A stretch of DNA of 64,000 bases, taken from positions 1 through 64,000 of the forward strand of contig JBHJGM010000004.1 in NCBI GenBank assembly GCA_050331815.1. The letters run 5' to 3'. The notes below the pieces were generated by a model. That model saw only the letters and a list, made by a program, of their open reading frames with translations, was not told the origin of the DNA and made no database searches. Of this stretch, positions 16,225-24,490 are shown piece by piece. The DNA is from JBHJGM01 sp050331815 (GTDB lineage: Bacteria > Verrucomicrobiota > Verrucomicrobiia > Opitutales > JBHJGM01). Position numbers and translations under genes: made by a program. Each line of letters opens with the position of its first letter. Position 1 is the stretch's first letter.

Positions 16225-18395
16225 AGTGCCACCAAGTCGATGCGGAAGTTGACCTGGACGGAGGATTCGCGAGTGGAGCCGCTCTGGAAAGAAGTTTCGA
16301 AACCCACGCGCCAGGCCGAACCGAGCCGTCGGGCGATGCCGTAGGTCTGTTCGGTGAATTCGTTGCGACGGGCGTCGTAGCGCCAGCGGGCATACACCTC
16401 GCTGCGGGGATCAATGCGGTAGGCTCCTTCAACGAGAAACTGGTTGATGGTGCGCTGCAGCGATTCTGAGAGAAAGAGGATGCGCCAGCGGTCGCCGTCC
16501 TTGATCACGACGTAGGCGCGCACCTCGTCCAGGGTGAGGTGTTCGGAGTCGAAGCGGGAGTAGACACCGGCGTCGAGCCAGCCTGCCGGATGCAGGCGAA
16601 AGTCGACGTGTGTCTCGGAGTAATCGTCTTCGCCGGGGCGGGTGGTGAAGCGGTAATCCTGATACAGGTTCAGCTCGATAAGGTCGCGCGAGCCGTAATC
16701 CTCGCGGCGCGTTTGCAGAAGGTTTTCCACGCCAAAGCGGATGACGTTTTCTTCGAAGAGGTCGTCGATGTCGCGGCGGTTGGCCAGGTCGAGCGGTTCG
16801 AGGTAGGTGAAGAATGTGTTGTCGTCGATGGGGGCGATGCGGTCGGCTCCGCTCTGGGCCTCGGGGATGTAGCGGTACTGGACGATGGGCTTCATCTGGT
16901 GGCGTAGCCCGCGGATGCCCCAGCGCTCGCTTTGGGTATTCCAGCGGCCCATCACGCGCAGCTCCGCGTCGAAGCCCACCTGCCCCAGCAGGCGGGTGAA
17001 GTCATCGTCGGCCACCCCGGGGAGGGTGTCGGCGTAGTGGGTGACGCGTCCGCCGGCCAACGGCGTGAAGGTAAACCAGGGCTGGGGCGTCCAGGCGTAG
17101 CGCCAGCCGTAGTAAGCGTCGAAGCGGTCGCTTTCGAGGTCGGGACCGCCCGGAGCGATGTTGCGCAGGCGCGTGTAACTGGCAAAGGCCTGCTGGGTCA
17201 GTTCGGGGCGCAGCAGCGGTGTGGGCAGCAGAGCGAAGCGCACCTCCGGCAGACGCTGGTCGACGGGGAAAAAGTCGTTGGTCTGAGGGCGGGCGAAGGC
17301 TGAGATAAAAAAGTTTTCGCCGCGATAGACTGACTCGAAAAAGGTGTCGGGCTGTTGTGACTCGTCGAAGAAATCCGGGCGGTACTCGCGCGTGACTTCG
17401 GAATCGCTCCACCAGTCCAGCGAACCGGCGAAACTGACGCGGTCCCCCCAGTTGGACAGGTGCCGCCAGCGCACAAAGTAGCGACGCTCTTCGACGGGGG
17501 CGCCCAGGATGTCGACCCCGCGTTCGACTGCGTCGTTGTCGTCGATGTAACCGGCGCGCAGGTTGCCGCCGCCGAAGACATCGTCAAAGGCATAATCCAG
17601 AGCCGGGCCAAAGAGCACGCCGCGGCTGGTGTAGCCATCGAGCAAGGCCCCTGCGCGCAGTCCATCGGCCACAGGAACGAGGGCGGTGTTGCGGACGAAA
17701 GCCCCCAGATTGTTACGAAAGCCGAATTCGGTTTTCAGGCGCAGGGTGGGTTCCTCGGAAAAGCTGCGCGTGAAGCCGTCGAGGTAGAAAAAGGGCACCT
17801 GACCCACGCGAAACGACGCGTTGTCGAAGCGGACGCGTTCATCGGGCAGCCAGGTGGCGCCTTCGAAGCGTAGGTTGGGGGTGAAGGGGTCGGGCTCGCC
17901 GACGTGAAAGGTGCCCGACTCCAGGGTGATGGTCTCGCCCTGGCCGGTCAGGCGCGGCCCTTCGAGGTAAAAGGGGTCGCGGCCCATCCGGACGTTTTCG
18001 GCCTCAAAGCGCTCCTCCTCGGAGAAGTAGCGCACACGCTCGGCGACCAGGCGCACGCCCGGATAAAAGACGATAACATTGCCCTCGGCGAGGCCTTCGC
18101 CGGTGGCCCGCGAGTAGCGAATCGAATCCGCGCGCAGGCGGAAGGTACCGTCGGTCAGGGTGGCGTTACCGGTGGCGACCACCTCACGGGTGCGCAGATT
18201 GATTTCGAGCGGCTCGTCGGCGGTGAGTTTGGGCTCATCCGCGTTGGCTTCGGCAGCAGGCGCGCCCGTTTGTGCGGGCTGCGCCGATAACGATGCCCAA
18301 AAGAAAACGAGAGCCAACAACGCGTGGGGCACGCGCGGGCGGAATCGGGACGTCAACACCCGGTTGTTTTCGCCGAGGCCAGATGCCAGCGACAA
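16221..18395 (-). CDS. lptD: LPS-assembly outer membrane protein LptD (OstA)
   Basis: Outer membrane translocon that inserts LPS into the outer leaflet. 724 aa: an N-terminal signal segment (LLALVFFWASLSAQ), then an OstA-type periplasmic jellyroll (residues about 55-200, e.g. LTADEPLEINLRTREVVATGNATL) and a long C-terminal beta-barrel with alternating aromatic strands (YYGWRYAWTPQPWFTFTPL). The protein is shorter than E. coli LptD (784 aa) but in range. It follows the yegP-like gene by 19 bp. No lptE is visible nearby. The only other LPS gene in the window is lpxK. Confidence 0.9.
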   Translation of the reverse strand: MSLASGLGENNRVLTSRFRPRVPHALLALVFFWASLSAQPAQTGAPAAEANADEPKLTADEPLEINLRTREVVATGNATLTDGTFRLRADSIRYSRATGEGLAEGNVIVFYPGVRLVAERVRYFSEEERFEAENVRMGRDPFYLEGPRLTGQGETITLESGTFHVGEPDPFTPNLRFEGATWLPDERVRFDNASFRVGQVPFFYLDGFTRSFSEEPTLRLKTEFGFRNNLGAFVRNTALVPVADGLRAGALLDGYTSRGVLFGPALDYAFDDVFGGGNLRAGYIDDNDAVERGVDILGAPVEERRYFVRWRHLSNWGDRVSFAGSLDWWSDSEVTREYRPDFFDESQQPDTFFESVYRGENFFISAFARPQTNDFFPVDQRLPEVRFALLPTPLLRPELTQQAFASYTRLRNIAPGGPDLESDRFDAYYGWRYAWTPQPWFTFTPLAGGRVTHYADTLPGVADDDFTRLLGQVGFDAELRVMGRWNTQSERWGIRGLRHQMKPIVQYRYIPEAQSGADRIAPIDDNTFFTYLEPLDLANRRDIDDLFEENVIRFGVENLLQTRREDYGSRDLIELNLYQDYRFTTRPGEDDYSETHVDFRLHPAGWLDAGVYSRFDSEHLTLDEVRAYVVIKDGDRWRILFLSESLQRTINQFLVEGAYRIDPRSEVYARWRYDARRNEFTEQTYGIARRLGSAWRVGFETSFQSGSTRESSVQVNFRIDLVAL

Positions 18396-18414
18396 GCTTT
18401 TTTACGAGACGGGC

Positions 18415-18594
18415 TTACTCTTTGGGCAGTTCGACCACGTCCGCCGGTCCGGACTTTTTGACCAGTTCAATCCCGTGCAGGCAGTCGGCCTTTTGCTTGT
18501 AGCCCTCACCGCCGTTGGCGATGTTCTGGCCATTGTCGGCTTTGAGGCGCCAGCGGTATTCGCCGGCCTTGTCTTCGTAAACTTCGTACTTCAT
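18415..18594 (-). CDS. YegP/DUF1508-type small protein
   Basis: 59-aa protein read directly from the sequence. It begins MKYEVYEDKAGEYRWRLKA and continues DNGQNIANGGEGY, then a KADCLHGIELVKK helix, matching one copy of the DUF1508/YegP domain (strand-strand-helix). The family's role is unclear; some members are stress-linked. A good Shine-Dalgarno (AAGGAA, about 8 nt upstream) precedes ATG 18594. It is the first gene of the minus-strand run that leads into lptD, 19 bp downstream. Confidence 0.82.
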   Translation of the reverse strand: MKYEVYEDKAGEYRWRLKADNGQNIANGGEGYKQKADCLHGIELVKKSGPADVVELPKE

Positions 18595-18719
18595 GGCAGA
18601 TTCCTTGTCTGAAGATTATGGGGTGAAGTGAACTGCGTGCCGAAACACGCTTGCGCATACCTGTAGCGGGGGAGCCGGCGCACGGCAAGAATTCTCCGGT
18701 GCGCAGGGAGCTACGGACC

Positions 18720-18747
18720 TTGACGCTGTTGGGCGGAATCTTATCCA
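18720..18747 (+). promoter_or_regulatory. Candidate promoter just upstream of glgB
   Basis: TTGACG (18720-18725, 5/6) and TATCCA (18742-18747, 3/6) are 16 bp apart. The start codon at 18758 would leave a leader of only about 4 nt, so either translation is nearly leaderless or the true promoter lies further upstream. Confidence 0.25.
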
Positions 18748-18757
18748 ATGCAGGTCC

Positions 18758-20986
18758 ATGGTTACCTCCCCCAAGACCGCCCGTCCCACGCCCTCCGACC
18801 GCGACCTTTTGTTACGCGCGCGCCATTGGCAGCCACATGCCTACTTGGGCTTGCACGCCAGCAAGAACGGCCAGGGCGGTCTGGAGGCACGCGCCTTCGT
18901 GCGGGAGGCCAAAAGCTGCGAGGTGGTCGACATCGCCGACGAAGCCAAGGCCCGCTACAAGCTGAAGAAAGTCGACGCGGAGGGCTTGTTCGAGGGGCGC
19001 ATCGCCAAGCGGGCCAAGCCATTTCGCTATCGCCTGCGCGTGGAAAAGACCAACGGGGAGATCCTGCAGTTTTACGATCCGTACCAGTTTCTACCCACGA
19101 TCTCGGAGCACGATCTGTATCTGGTTGGGCAGGGCAACGATCACCGCGTTTACGACAAGCTGGGCTCGCACGTGCGCGAGGTGGATGGCGTGCGGGGGGT
19201 GTCGTTTGCGGTCTGGGCTCCCAGTGCCAAGCGCGTCTCGGTCGTCGGGGATTTCAATCACTGGGACGGGCGCTACCATCCCATGCGCGCGCTGGGTGCC
19301 TCGGGCATTTGGGAGTTGTTCATTCCCGGGCTGGAGCCGGGATTGAAGTACAAGTACGAGTTGATCGGCGGTGACGATGCCCTGCGCATCAAGACGGACC
19401 CCTACGCCATTTACTTCGAGCCGCCGCCCCACAACGCCAGCATCATTTGCGACATCGCCGACTACCAGTGGGGTGACCAGGCCTGGCTGGATACGCGCGC
19501 GCGAACGGACACCACGCAGCAACCGGTGTCGGTGTATGAAGTGCACCACGGCTCCTGGAAACGCGTGAGCGAGGACGGCAACCGCCCGCTTTCCTATCGG
19601 GAGATGGCCGCGGAGTTGATCGCCTACGTTAAGGACATGGGCTACACGCACGTGGAGTTCATGCCGCTGGCCGAGCACCCGTTCGCGGGTTCGTGGGGCT
19701 ATCAGGTGACGGGTTTTTATGCGCCCACGCATCGCTTTGGCACACCGCAGGATTTCATGTACCTGGTCGACCAACTCCACCAGAACAACATCGGGGTGAT
19801 CCTCGACTGGGTGCCGGCGCACTTCCCGCGCGACACCTTTGCGCTGGCGGACTTTGATGGCAGTCATCTGTACGAGCACGCCGACCCCCGCCAGGGACAG
19901 CATCAGGACTGGGGTACGCTCATCCCCAATTACGGGCGGCACGAGGTGCGCGGCTTTTTGATCGGCAGCGCGCTGTCGTGGTTTGAGCGTTTTCACATCG
20001 ACGGGCTGCGCGTGGATGCGGTCGCCTCGATGCTTTACCTCGATTATTCACGCAAGGACGGCGAGTGGATCCCCAACCAGTATGGCGGGCGGGAGAACAT
20101 TGAGGCGCTGGAGTTTTTGCGCTCCGCTAACGACCTGGTCCATCAGTACTATCCAGGTGCGATGATGATCGCCGAGGAGTCGACGTCGTTTGGCGGCGTA
20201 ACCAAGCCGACGCGCGAATACGGCCTGGGCTTCGACTACAAGTGGAACATGGGCTGGATGCACGACACGTTGGAGTACTTTAAAAAGGATCCCATACATC
20301 GGCAGTTTCACCACAACCAGATAACCTTTGGGATGCTTTACCAGTACTCAGAGAACTTCATTACAGTGTTTTCGCATGATGAAGTGGTGCACGGGAAGGG
20401 CTCGATGATTTTGAAGATGGGCTCGTGGCACATGTGGGAAAAGGCCCGCACGCTGCGCGCGCTGTATGCGCTGATGTGGGGCTGGCCCGGGAAAAAGTGC
20501 CTCTTCATGGGTTGCGACTTTGGGCAGTCCTCCGAGTGGCGCTACGATGCCCCGCTGGATTGGGACCTCTTGCAGTACATCGACCATGAGGGCATCCGGC
20601 GCACGGTGCGCGATCTGAATCATTGGTACTGCGGCAATCCGGCCCTGGCTTTTTCAGATACGCACGGCGACGCCTTCAGCTGGATCAACTGCAATGACGG
20701 CGAGAACAGCACGCTCTCATTCCTGCGCTACAGCGAGGACCGCTCCCAGGCCTTTCTGGTGGTGGGCAACTTTACGCCGGTGGCTCGCCCGCTCTTCCGT
20801 GTGGGCGTGCCGTACGGCGGCTTTTGGAAGGAAAGCATCAACACCAACGCCTCTGAGTATGGCGGCAGCGGCGAGGGCAATTGCGGCGGACTCGTCGCCG
20901 AAGAGTACCCCTGGGACGACCAGCCCTATTCGCTCAACATTTTGCTGCCCGGTCTAACGACGCTGATTTTCCACTGGTCGGCCTAG
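18758..20986 (+). CDS. glgB: 1,4-alpha-glucan branching enzyme (GlgB)
   Basis: GH13 enzyme that introduces alpha-1,6 branches into glycogen. 742 aa, the usual full length with two N-terminal CBM48-type modules (the second contains VWAPSAKRVSVVGDFNHWDG). The TIM-barrel motifs are present: DWVPAHFPRD, the nucleophile region DGLRVDAVASMLYLDY, AEEST for the acid, and FSHDEV for the transition-state stabiliser. The GlgB-specific GSWGYQVTGFYAP is clear. It stands alone, with no other glg gene near it, and is divergent from the yegP-lptD run. Confidence 0.96.
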   Translation: MVTSPKTARPTPSDRDLLLRARHWQPHAYLGLHASKNGQGGLEARAFVREAKSCEVVDIADEAKARYKLKKVDAEGLFEGRIAKRAKPFRYRLRVEKTNGEILQFYDPYQFLPTISEHDLYLVGQGNDHRVYDKLGSHVREVDGVRGVSFAVWAPSAKRVSVVGDFNHWDGRYHPMRALGASGIWELFIPGLEPGLKYKYELIGGDDALRIKTDPYAIYFEPPPHNASIICDIADYQWGDQAWLDTRARTDTTQQPVSVYEVHHGSWKRVSEDGNRPLSYREMAAELIAYVKDMGYTHVEFMPLAEHPFAGSWGYQVTGFYAPTHRFGTPQDFMYLVDQLHQNNIGVILDWVPAHFPRDTFALADFDGSHLYEHADPRQGQHQDWGTLIPNYGRHEVRGFLIGSALSWFERFHIDGLRVDAVASMLYLDYSRKDGEWIPNQYGGRENIEALEFLRSANDLVHQYYPGAMMIAEESTSFGGVTKPTREYGLGFDYKWNMGWMHDTLEYFKKDPIHRQFHHNQITFGMLYQYSENFITVFSHDEVVHGKGSMILKMGSWHMWEKARTLRALYALMWGWPGKKCLFMGCDFGQSSEWRYDAPLDWDLLQYIDHEGIRRTVRDLNHWYCGNPALAFSDTHGDAFSWINCNDGENSTLSFLRYSEDRSQAFLVVGNFTPVARPLFRVGVPYGGFWKESINTNASEYGGSGEGNCGGLVAEEYPWDDQPYSLNILLPGLTTLIFHWSA

Positions 20987-21007
20987 GCAATCCACATGGA
21001 GCGTCTG

Positions 21008-21028
21008 CCGCTGCGCATCGGTTTTTTT
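21008..21028 (+). terminator. Weak possible terminator of glgB
   Basis: A short imperfect stem (CCG 21008-21010 with CGG 21019-21021, plus a weak inner pair) is followed directly by seven T. The T-run and position 20 bp after the glgB stop fit; the stem is poor. Confidence 0.3.
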
Positions 21029-21123
21029 AGCAGCTCGGGCATGGCTGTCTGCATGCCTATAGAATGTTGGGCGTTGGAGGCGACTGTCAGACTTCGCTAA
21101 GGGTTTCCCCGTCCTTCGCTGAT

Positions 21124-21172
21124 GCTTTGGAGGGCTTCGCCACATGGCCTTGCGGGCTCCTCGCAATGACGG
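21124..21172 (-). repeat. GTCATTGCGAGG-type interspersed repeat, copy 1
   Basis: On the minus strand it begins CCGTCATTGCGAGGAGC and runs through GGCGAAGCC, with internal dyad potential (AGCCCGCAAGG). The core matches a repeat widely seen between genes in many bacteria. The second copy is 100 bp away in the same orientation. Confidence 0.6.
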
Positions 21173-21272
21173 TTTGGCGCGATCATTCAGAAGTCATGGC
21201 CACATCTGGTTGGCAGTGGCCCTTAGTGATGCTTCTACTGTCCTGTCGCGTTTTTGAAGTGCTACGAAATTT

Positions 21273-21315
21273 GCCTGGATGGCGACGTCGCTCTGCAGAC
21301 CCCTCGCAATGACGG
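21273..21315 (-). repeat. GTCATTGCGAGG-type interspersed repeat, copy 2
   Basis: On the minus strand it begins CCGTCATTGCGAGGGG and runs through GCGACGTCGCCATCCAGG. It shares the first 14 bases with copy 1, then diverges in the arm while keeping the GCGAnG pattern. It ends 16 bp before the alaS stop. Confidence 0.6.
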
Positions 21316-21331
21316 CGGTGAAAAGCTATGC

Positions 21332-24022
21332 CTAAAGTAGGCCGGCGAGGACGCCTTCGAGCATTTCCGGGGCCTTGCCTCCGCCCATGGCGAAGTCGGG
21401 TTTGCCGCCGCCCTTGCCGCCGAGTTGGGTGGCGAGTTCACGGATGAAGTCTCCGGCCTTGTGGCCCGCGGCGATGGCTTCAGCTGAGCAGAGGGCGACC
21501 ACGGTGGTCTTTTTGCCAAAGGCCGCACCGAGGACGACCACGCTCGGTCCCAGTTTTCTGGATACGCTGGAGGCGAGGCCGCGCAGATCGCCGGGGGCCT
21601 CCACCTCGACCTGGGCGGCGACCCACTTCAAGTTCTGCTTTTCGACGGCGGCTGCCACCAACGCTTCGGCCTGGGCGGCGGCTCCCTGCTGGCGCTGCAC
21701 CTTGAGTGCCTTTTCAAATTCTGTGCGCTCGGAGAGCAGCTTATCGATGCGTGCCTCGACCTCCTCGACCTTGCAGGACATCCGCTGGGCCATGCGCAGG
21801 AGGGTGTCGAAGTTGGCTTGCGCGAGGTGGTAGGCACTACCACCGCAAACGGCTTCGATGCGCCGGGTGCCGGCAGCGATGGCGGTTTCGGCCACGATCT
21901 GGCAGAGCCCAATTTCGCCGGTGGCATCTACATGCGTGCCGCCACAAAGTTCCTTGGAGTAGCCGCCGATGTCGACCACACGCACCACGTCGCCGTACTT
22001 TTCGCCAAACACGGCCACCACATCGTCCGGCTTTTCGTTGTAGGCAATCTCGTACCAGTTGACGTTGCCGTTTTCGCGGATGCGCGCGTTGACGATCTCC
22101 TCGATCTCGCGGAGTTGCTCGGACGGAATCGCCTCGAAGTGGGAGAAGTCGAAGCGCAGGCGGGTGTCCGTGACGAGGGAGCCGGCCTGGCGGATGTGCG
22201 TGCCGAGCACCTCGCGTAGCGCGTAGTTGAGGATGTGAGTGGCGGAGTGGTGCCGTTGGATGGCCAGCCGCCGCGGCACGTCGACGGTCAACTGGACGCG
22301 GGCATTGTCGGGCAAGTGGTCCGGGGGTGCCTCGGTTTCTGGAAGCTCGCTGACGTCGATTTCGTGAAGGTAGTGTCCGTGTTCGTCTTTTGTTGTGTTG
22401 ATGATTCGAAAGGCTTTTTGCGGCCCGCCGAGGACGCCGGTGTCGCCGACCTGTCCGCCCATTTCGGCGTAGAACGGCGTTGCATCGGTGACGACAAAGC
22501 TGCGTCGCTCGGGCATCAGATGAAGCTCCTGGATAGTGGCCGTGAACCCCTGCAAGTGCTCGCGCTCGAAGCCGTCGAAGCGAGTGGCCTGGGCGTCTGT
22601 CTCGCTGCCGGCGACGCGGATGACTGATTTTTTCTGGCTGGCGCGGGCGCGTTCCTGTTGCGCGCTCATGTGCTCGTGGAAGCCGACCAGATCGATTTCC
22701 AACGCGCGCTCCTGGGTCAGGATCTCGATGAGGTCCAGCGGGAAGCCGTAGGTGTCGTAGAGCTCGAAGGCATCCGCGCCCGGAATCGTTTTCGTGGAGA
22801 GGCCTTCGACAAGCGCGTTGAAACGCTTGAGACCGAGGTCGAGCGTGCGGTCGAAGCTGGTCTCCTCATTTTGTATCACTTTTTCAACTACAGACCGTTG
22901 CACCTTCAGCTCTGGGAAGACCTCGCCAAACTGCTCGATGACGACGGGAACGAGCTTGGAGAAGGAGCCGCTGGGCAGGTCGAGGCGACGGCCCCAGAGG
23001 CAGGCGCGACGCAGGATGCGGCGCAGCACGTAGTTGCGCCCTTCGTTGCCGGGGAGGATGCCGTCGGCGATGGAGAAGGCCAGAGCGCGGGCGTGATCGG
23101 CCAGAATGCGGAAGGCGCAGTCGCGCAGCTCGTCGGGGGAAAGATGCTCGCGGTCAGCGGGGAGCGTGCGCCCGTAGGTTTGCCCGCAGAGTTCGGTCAG
23201 CTTATCGAAAAAGGGTGTGAAGCAGTCGGCGTTGTAGTTGGAGGGGACCGCGCTGAAGTCGGAGAAGTTGCCGGTGGTGGCGAGGATGCCCGCCACGCGC
23301 TCGAAGCCCATGCCCGTATCCACATGTTTGTGACGCAGTGGCTCGTAGCTCCCCTCGGGCGTGGCGTTGAACTGGATGAAGACCAGGTTCCAGATCTCCA
23401 TGCAGCGTTCGGAATCGGCGTTGACGAGCGTGCCCCGGGTGTCGCCGCGCTCGGTCAGGTCGATGTGAATTTCGCTGCAGGGACCGCAGGGGCCGGTCTC
23501 GCCCATCATCCAGAAATTGTCTTTCTTGCCGCCGTTGACGATGTGAACGGCCGGGTCGAGCCCCTCGCGCTGAAAGATGGCCTTCCAGTGGTCGTGGGCT
23601 TCCTGGTCGAAGTCGGCGGGGTCGCCCGGACCGGGCTGGTAGACAGTGGCGTAGAGGCGCTCCTTAGGCAGGCCCCAGACGCCGGTCAAGAGCTCCCAGG
23701 CCCATTGGATGGCTTCGGCCTTGAAGTAGTCGCCAAAGGACCAGTTGCCGAGCATCTCGAAAAAGGTGTGGTGGTAGGTGTCGAAGCCGACGTCGTCGAG
23801 GTCGTTGTGTTTGCCGCCGGCGCGAATGCACTTCTGGGTGTCCGCGGCACGGTTGTATGGGGCTTCGCGCACGCCGAGAAAATACGGCACAAAGGGGTTC
23901 ATGCCGGCGTTGGTGAAGAGCAGGTTGGGCGCGGTCGGCAAGAGCGGCGCGCTCGGCACGATGGCGTGCGCCTTGTCGGCAAAGAAGTCCAGAAAGGACT
24001 GGCGTAGCTCAGCAGAAGTCAT
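21332..24022 (-). CDS. alaS: Alanyl-tRNA synthetase
   Basis: Class II synthetase charging tRNA-Ala. 896 aa, full length. Motif 1/2 region (LLFTNAGMNPFVPYFLG, FDTYHHTFFEMLGNWSFGDY), tRNA-recognition domain, the editing-domain zinc ligands HHSATHILNYAL and CGGTHVDATGEIG, and a C-terminal oligomerisation domain ending in the Gly-rich GGKGGGKPDFAMGGG are all present. The start ATG 24022 gives the normal MTSAELRQSFLDFF opening. Downstream lies the repeat region toward glgB; 32 bp upstream of its start begins the left arm of the inverted-repeat unit around the GxxExxY gene. Confidence 0.98.
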   Translation of the reverse strand: MTSAELRQSFLDFFADKAHAIVPSAPLLPTAPNLLFTNAGMNPFVPYFLGVREAPYNRAADTQKCIRAGGKHNDLDDVGFDTYHHTFFEMLGNWSFGDYFKAEAIQWAWELLTGVWGLPKERLYATVYQPGPGDPADFDQEAHDHWKAIFQREGLDPAVHIVNGGKKDNFWMMGETGPCGPCSEIHIDLTERGDTRGTLVNADSERCMEIWNLVFIQFNATPEGSYEPLRHKHVDTGMGFERVAGILATTGNFSDFSAVPSNYNADCFTPFFDKLTELCGQTYGRTLPADREHLSPDELRDCAFRILADHARALAFSIADGILPGNEGRNYVLRRILRRACLWGRRLDLPSGSFSKLVPVVIEQFGEVFPELKVQRSVVEKVIQNEETSFDRTLDLGLKRFNALVEGLSTKTIPGADAFELYDTYGFPLDLIEILTQERALEIDLVGFHEHMSAQQERARASQKKSVIRVAGSETDAQATRFDGFEREHLQGFTATIQELHLMPERRSFVVTDATPFYAEMGGQVGDTGVLGGPQKAFRIINTTKDEHGHYLHEIDVSELPETEAPPDHLPDNARVQLTVDVPRRLAIQRHHSATHILNYALREVLGTHIRQAGSLVTDTRLRFDFSHFEAIPSEQLREIEEIVNARIRENGNVNWYEIAYNEKPDDVVAVFGEKYGDVVRVVDIGGYSKELCGGTHVDATGEIGLCQIVAETAIAAGTRRIEAVCGGSAYHLAQANFDTLLRMAQRMSCKVEEVEARIDKLLSERTEFEKALKVQRQQGAAAQAEALVAAAVEKQNLKWVAAQVEVEAPGDLRGLASSVSRKLGPSVVVLGAAFGKKTTVVALCSAEAIAAGHKAGDFIRELATQLGGKGGGKPDFAMGGGKAPEMLEGVLAGLL

Positions 24023-24053
24023 GGCTTAAAGAGGACCGTTTTTGCTTTTGAGT

Positions 24054-24085
24054 AACCACAAATGAACTCAAAGAATCACGAATGG
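24054..24085 (+). repeat. Left arm of imperfect inverted repeat flanking the GxxExxY gene
   Basis: The sequence starts AACCACAAATGAAC and contains ATCACGAATGG. Its outer AACCAC is the exact complement of GTGGTT at the outer end of the right arm (24454-24484), and both arms carry a CACGAAT word. The match between them is partial. Confidence 0.5.
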
Positions 24086-24086
24086 A

Positions 24087-24486
24087 TTAGAGAACCAGAC
24101 GCTCCCATTCGAGCCTGTGTTTACCAAAGTTGAGGATGACACCCACGCGGCAGCCGGAGAGACGGAGATAATTCAAGGTTTGGGCACGCTCGCTATCGGT
24201 GATGCCCTGTGTTGCTTTGATCTTCACGATGATTGATTCGTAGACCAGTAGATCGCAGACGTTGAGACCGACTTCGGCATGGCGATATTTTGACTGCAAA
24301 AGGGACCTGTTGACGTAGCGGGATTTTGCTTAGACCCAGCTCCACGGCTAGGGCGTTTTCGTAAGGTTTTTCCAGCAAGCCAGGTCCCAACGCGTGGGCG
24401 ACCTCCATAGCGCTGCCAACCAATTGAAAGACCTCATCTTTCAGCAGGATGGGTTCGTGTGCATTCGTGTTTTTTCGTGGTTCCAA
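24087..24486 (-). pseudogene. GxxExxY-family gene broken by a frameshift
   Basis: The N-terminal half (from ATG 24486) carries the family hallmark: VFQLVGSAMEVAHALGPGLL then EKPYENALAVEL, the GxxExxY motif (GPGLLEKPY). At about 24290-24310 the frame breaks near a TTTT tract. The C-terminal half continues in another frame with GLNVCDLLVYESIIVKIKA and TLNYLRLSGCRVGVILNFG, the family's PD-(D/E)xK-like end. One indel would restore about 130 aa. Function of the family is unknown. The first residues (MEPRKNTNAHE) are encoded by the right-hand repeat arm. It lies between alaS and leuB, 4 bp from the leuB stop. A sequencing error is the alternative to a true pseudogene. Confidence 0.82.
24454..24484 (+). 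repeat. Right arm of imperfect inverted repeat flanking the GxxExxY gene
   Basis: It contains GCATTCGTGTTTTTTCGTGG followed by TTCC. On the minus strand this reads AACCACGAAAAAACACGAAT, and it overlaps the first codons of the GxxExxY gene. See the left arm at 24054-24085. Confidence 0.5.
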
Positions 24487-24490
24487 TGGG

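Larger units (their letters stand above)
20987..21331. other. 345-bp intergenic region with two interspersed repeats
   Basis: No gene-like reading frame. Near the start an imperfect CCG...CGG stem followed by seven T (21008-21028) could terminate glgB. The rest holds two copies of a GTCATTGCGAGG-type repeat, listed separately, both in the same orientation. Confidence 0.6.

Noticed and set aside
22658..24007. Long plus-strand frame (449 aa) opposite alaS
   Set aside because: Antisense shadow of an unmistakable alaS; composition is Val/Ala/Gly/Glu-rich without domains. The same holds for frames opposite ispA (1456-2292), leuB (24449-25630), glgB (19091-19996) and fbaA (37939-39120).
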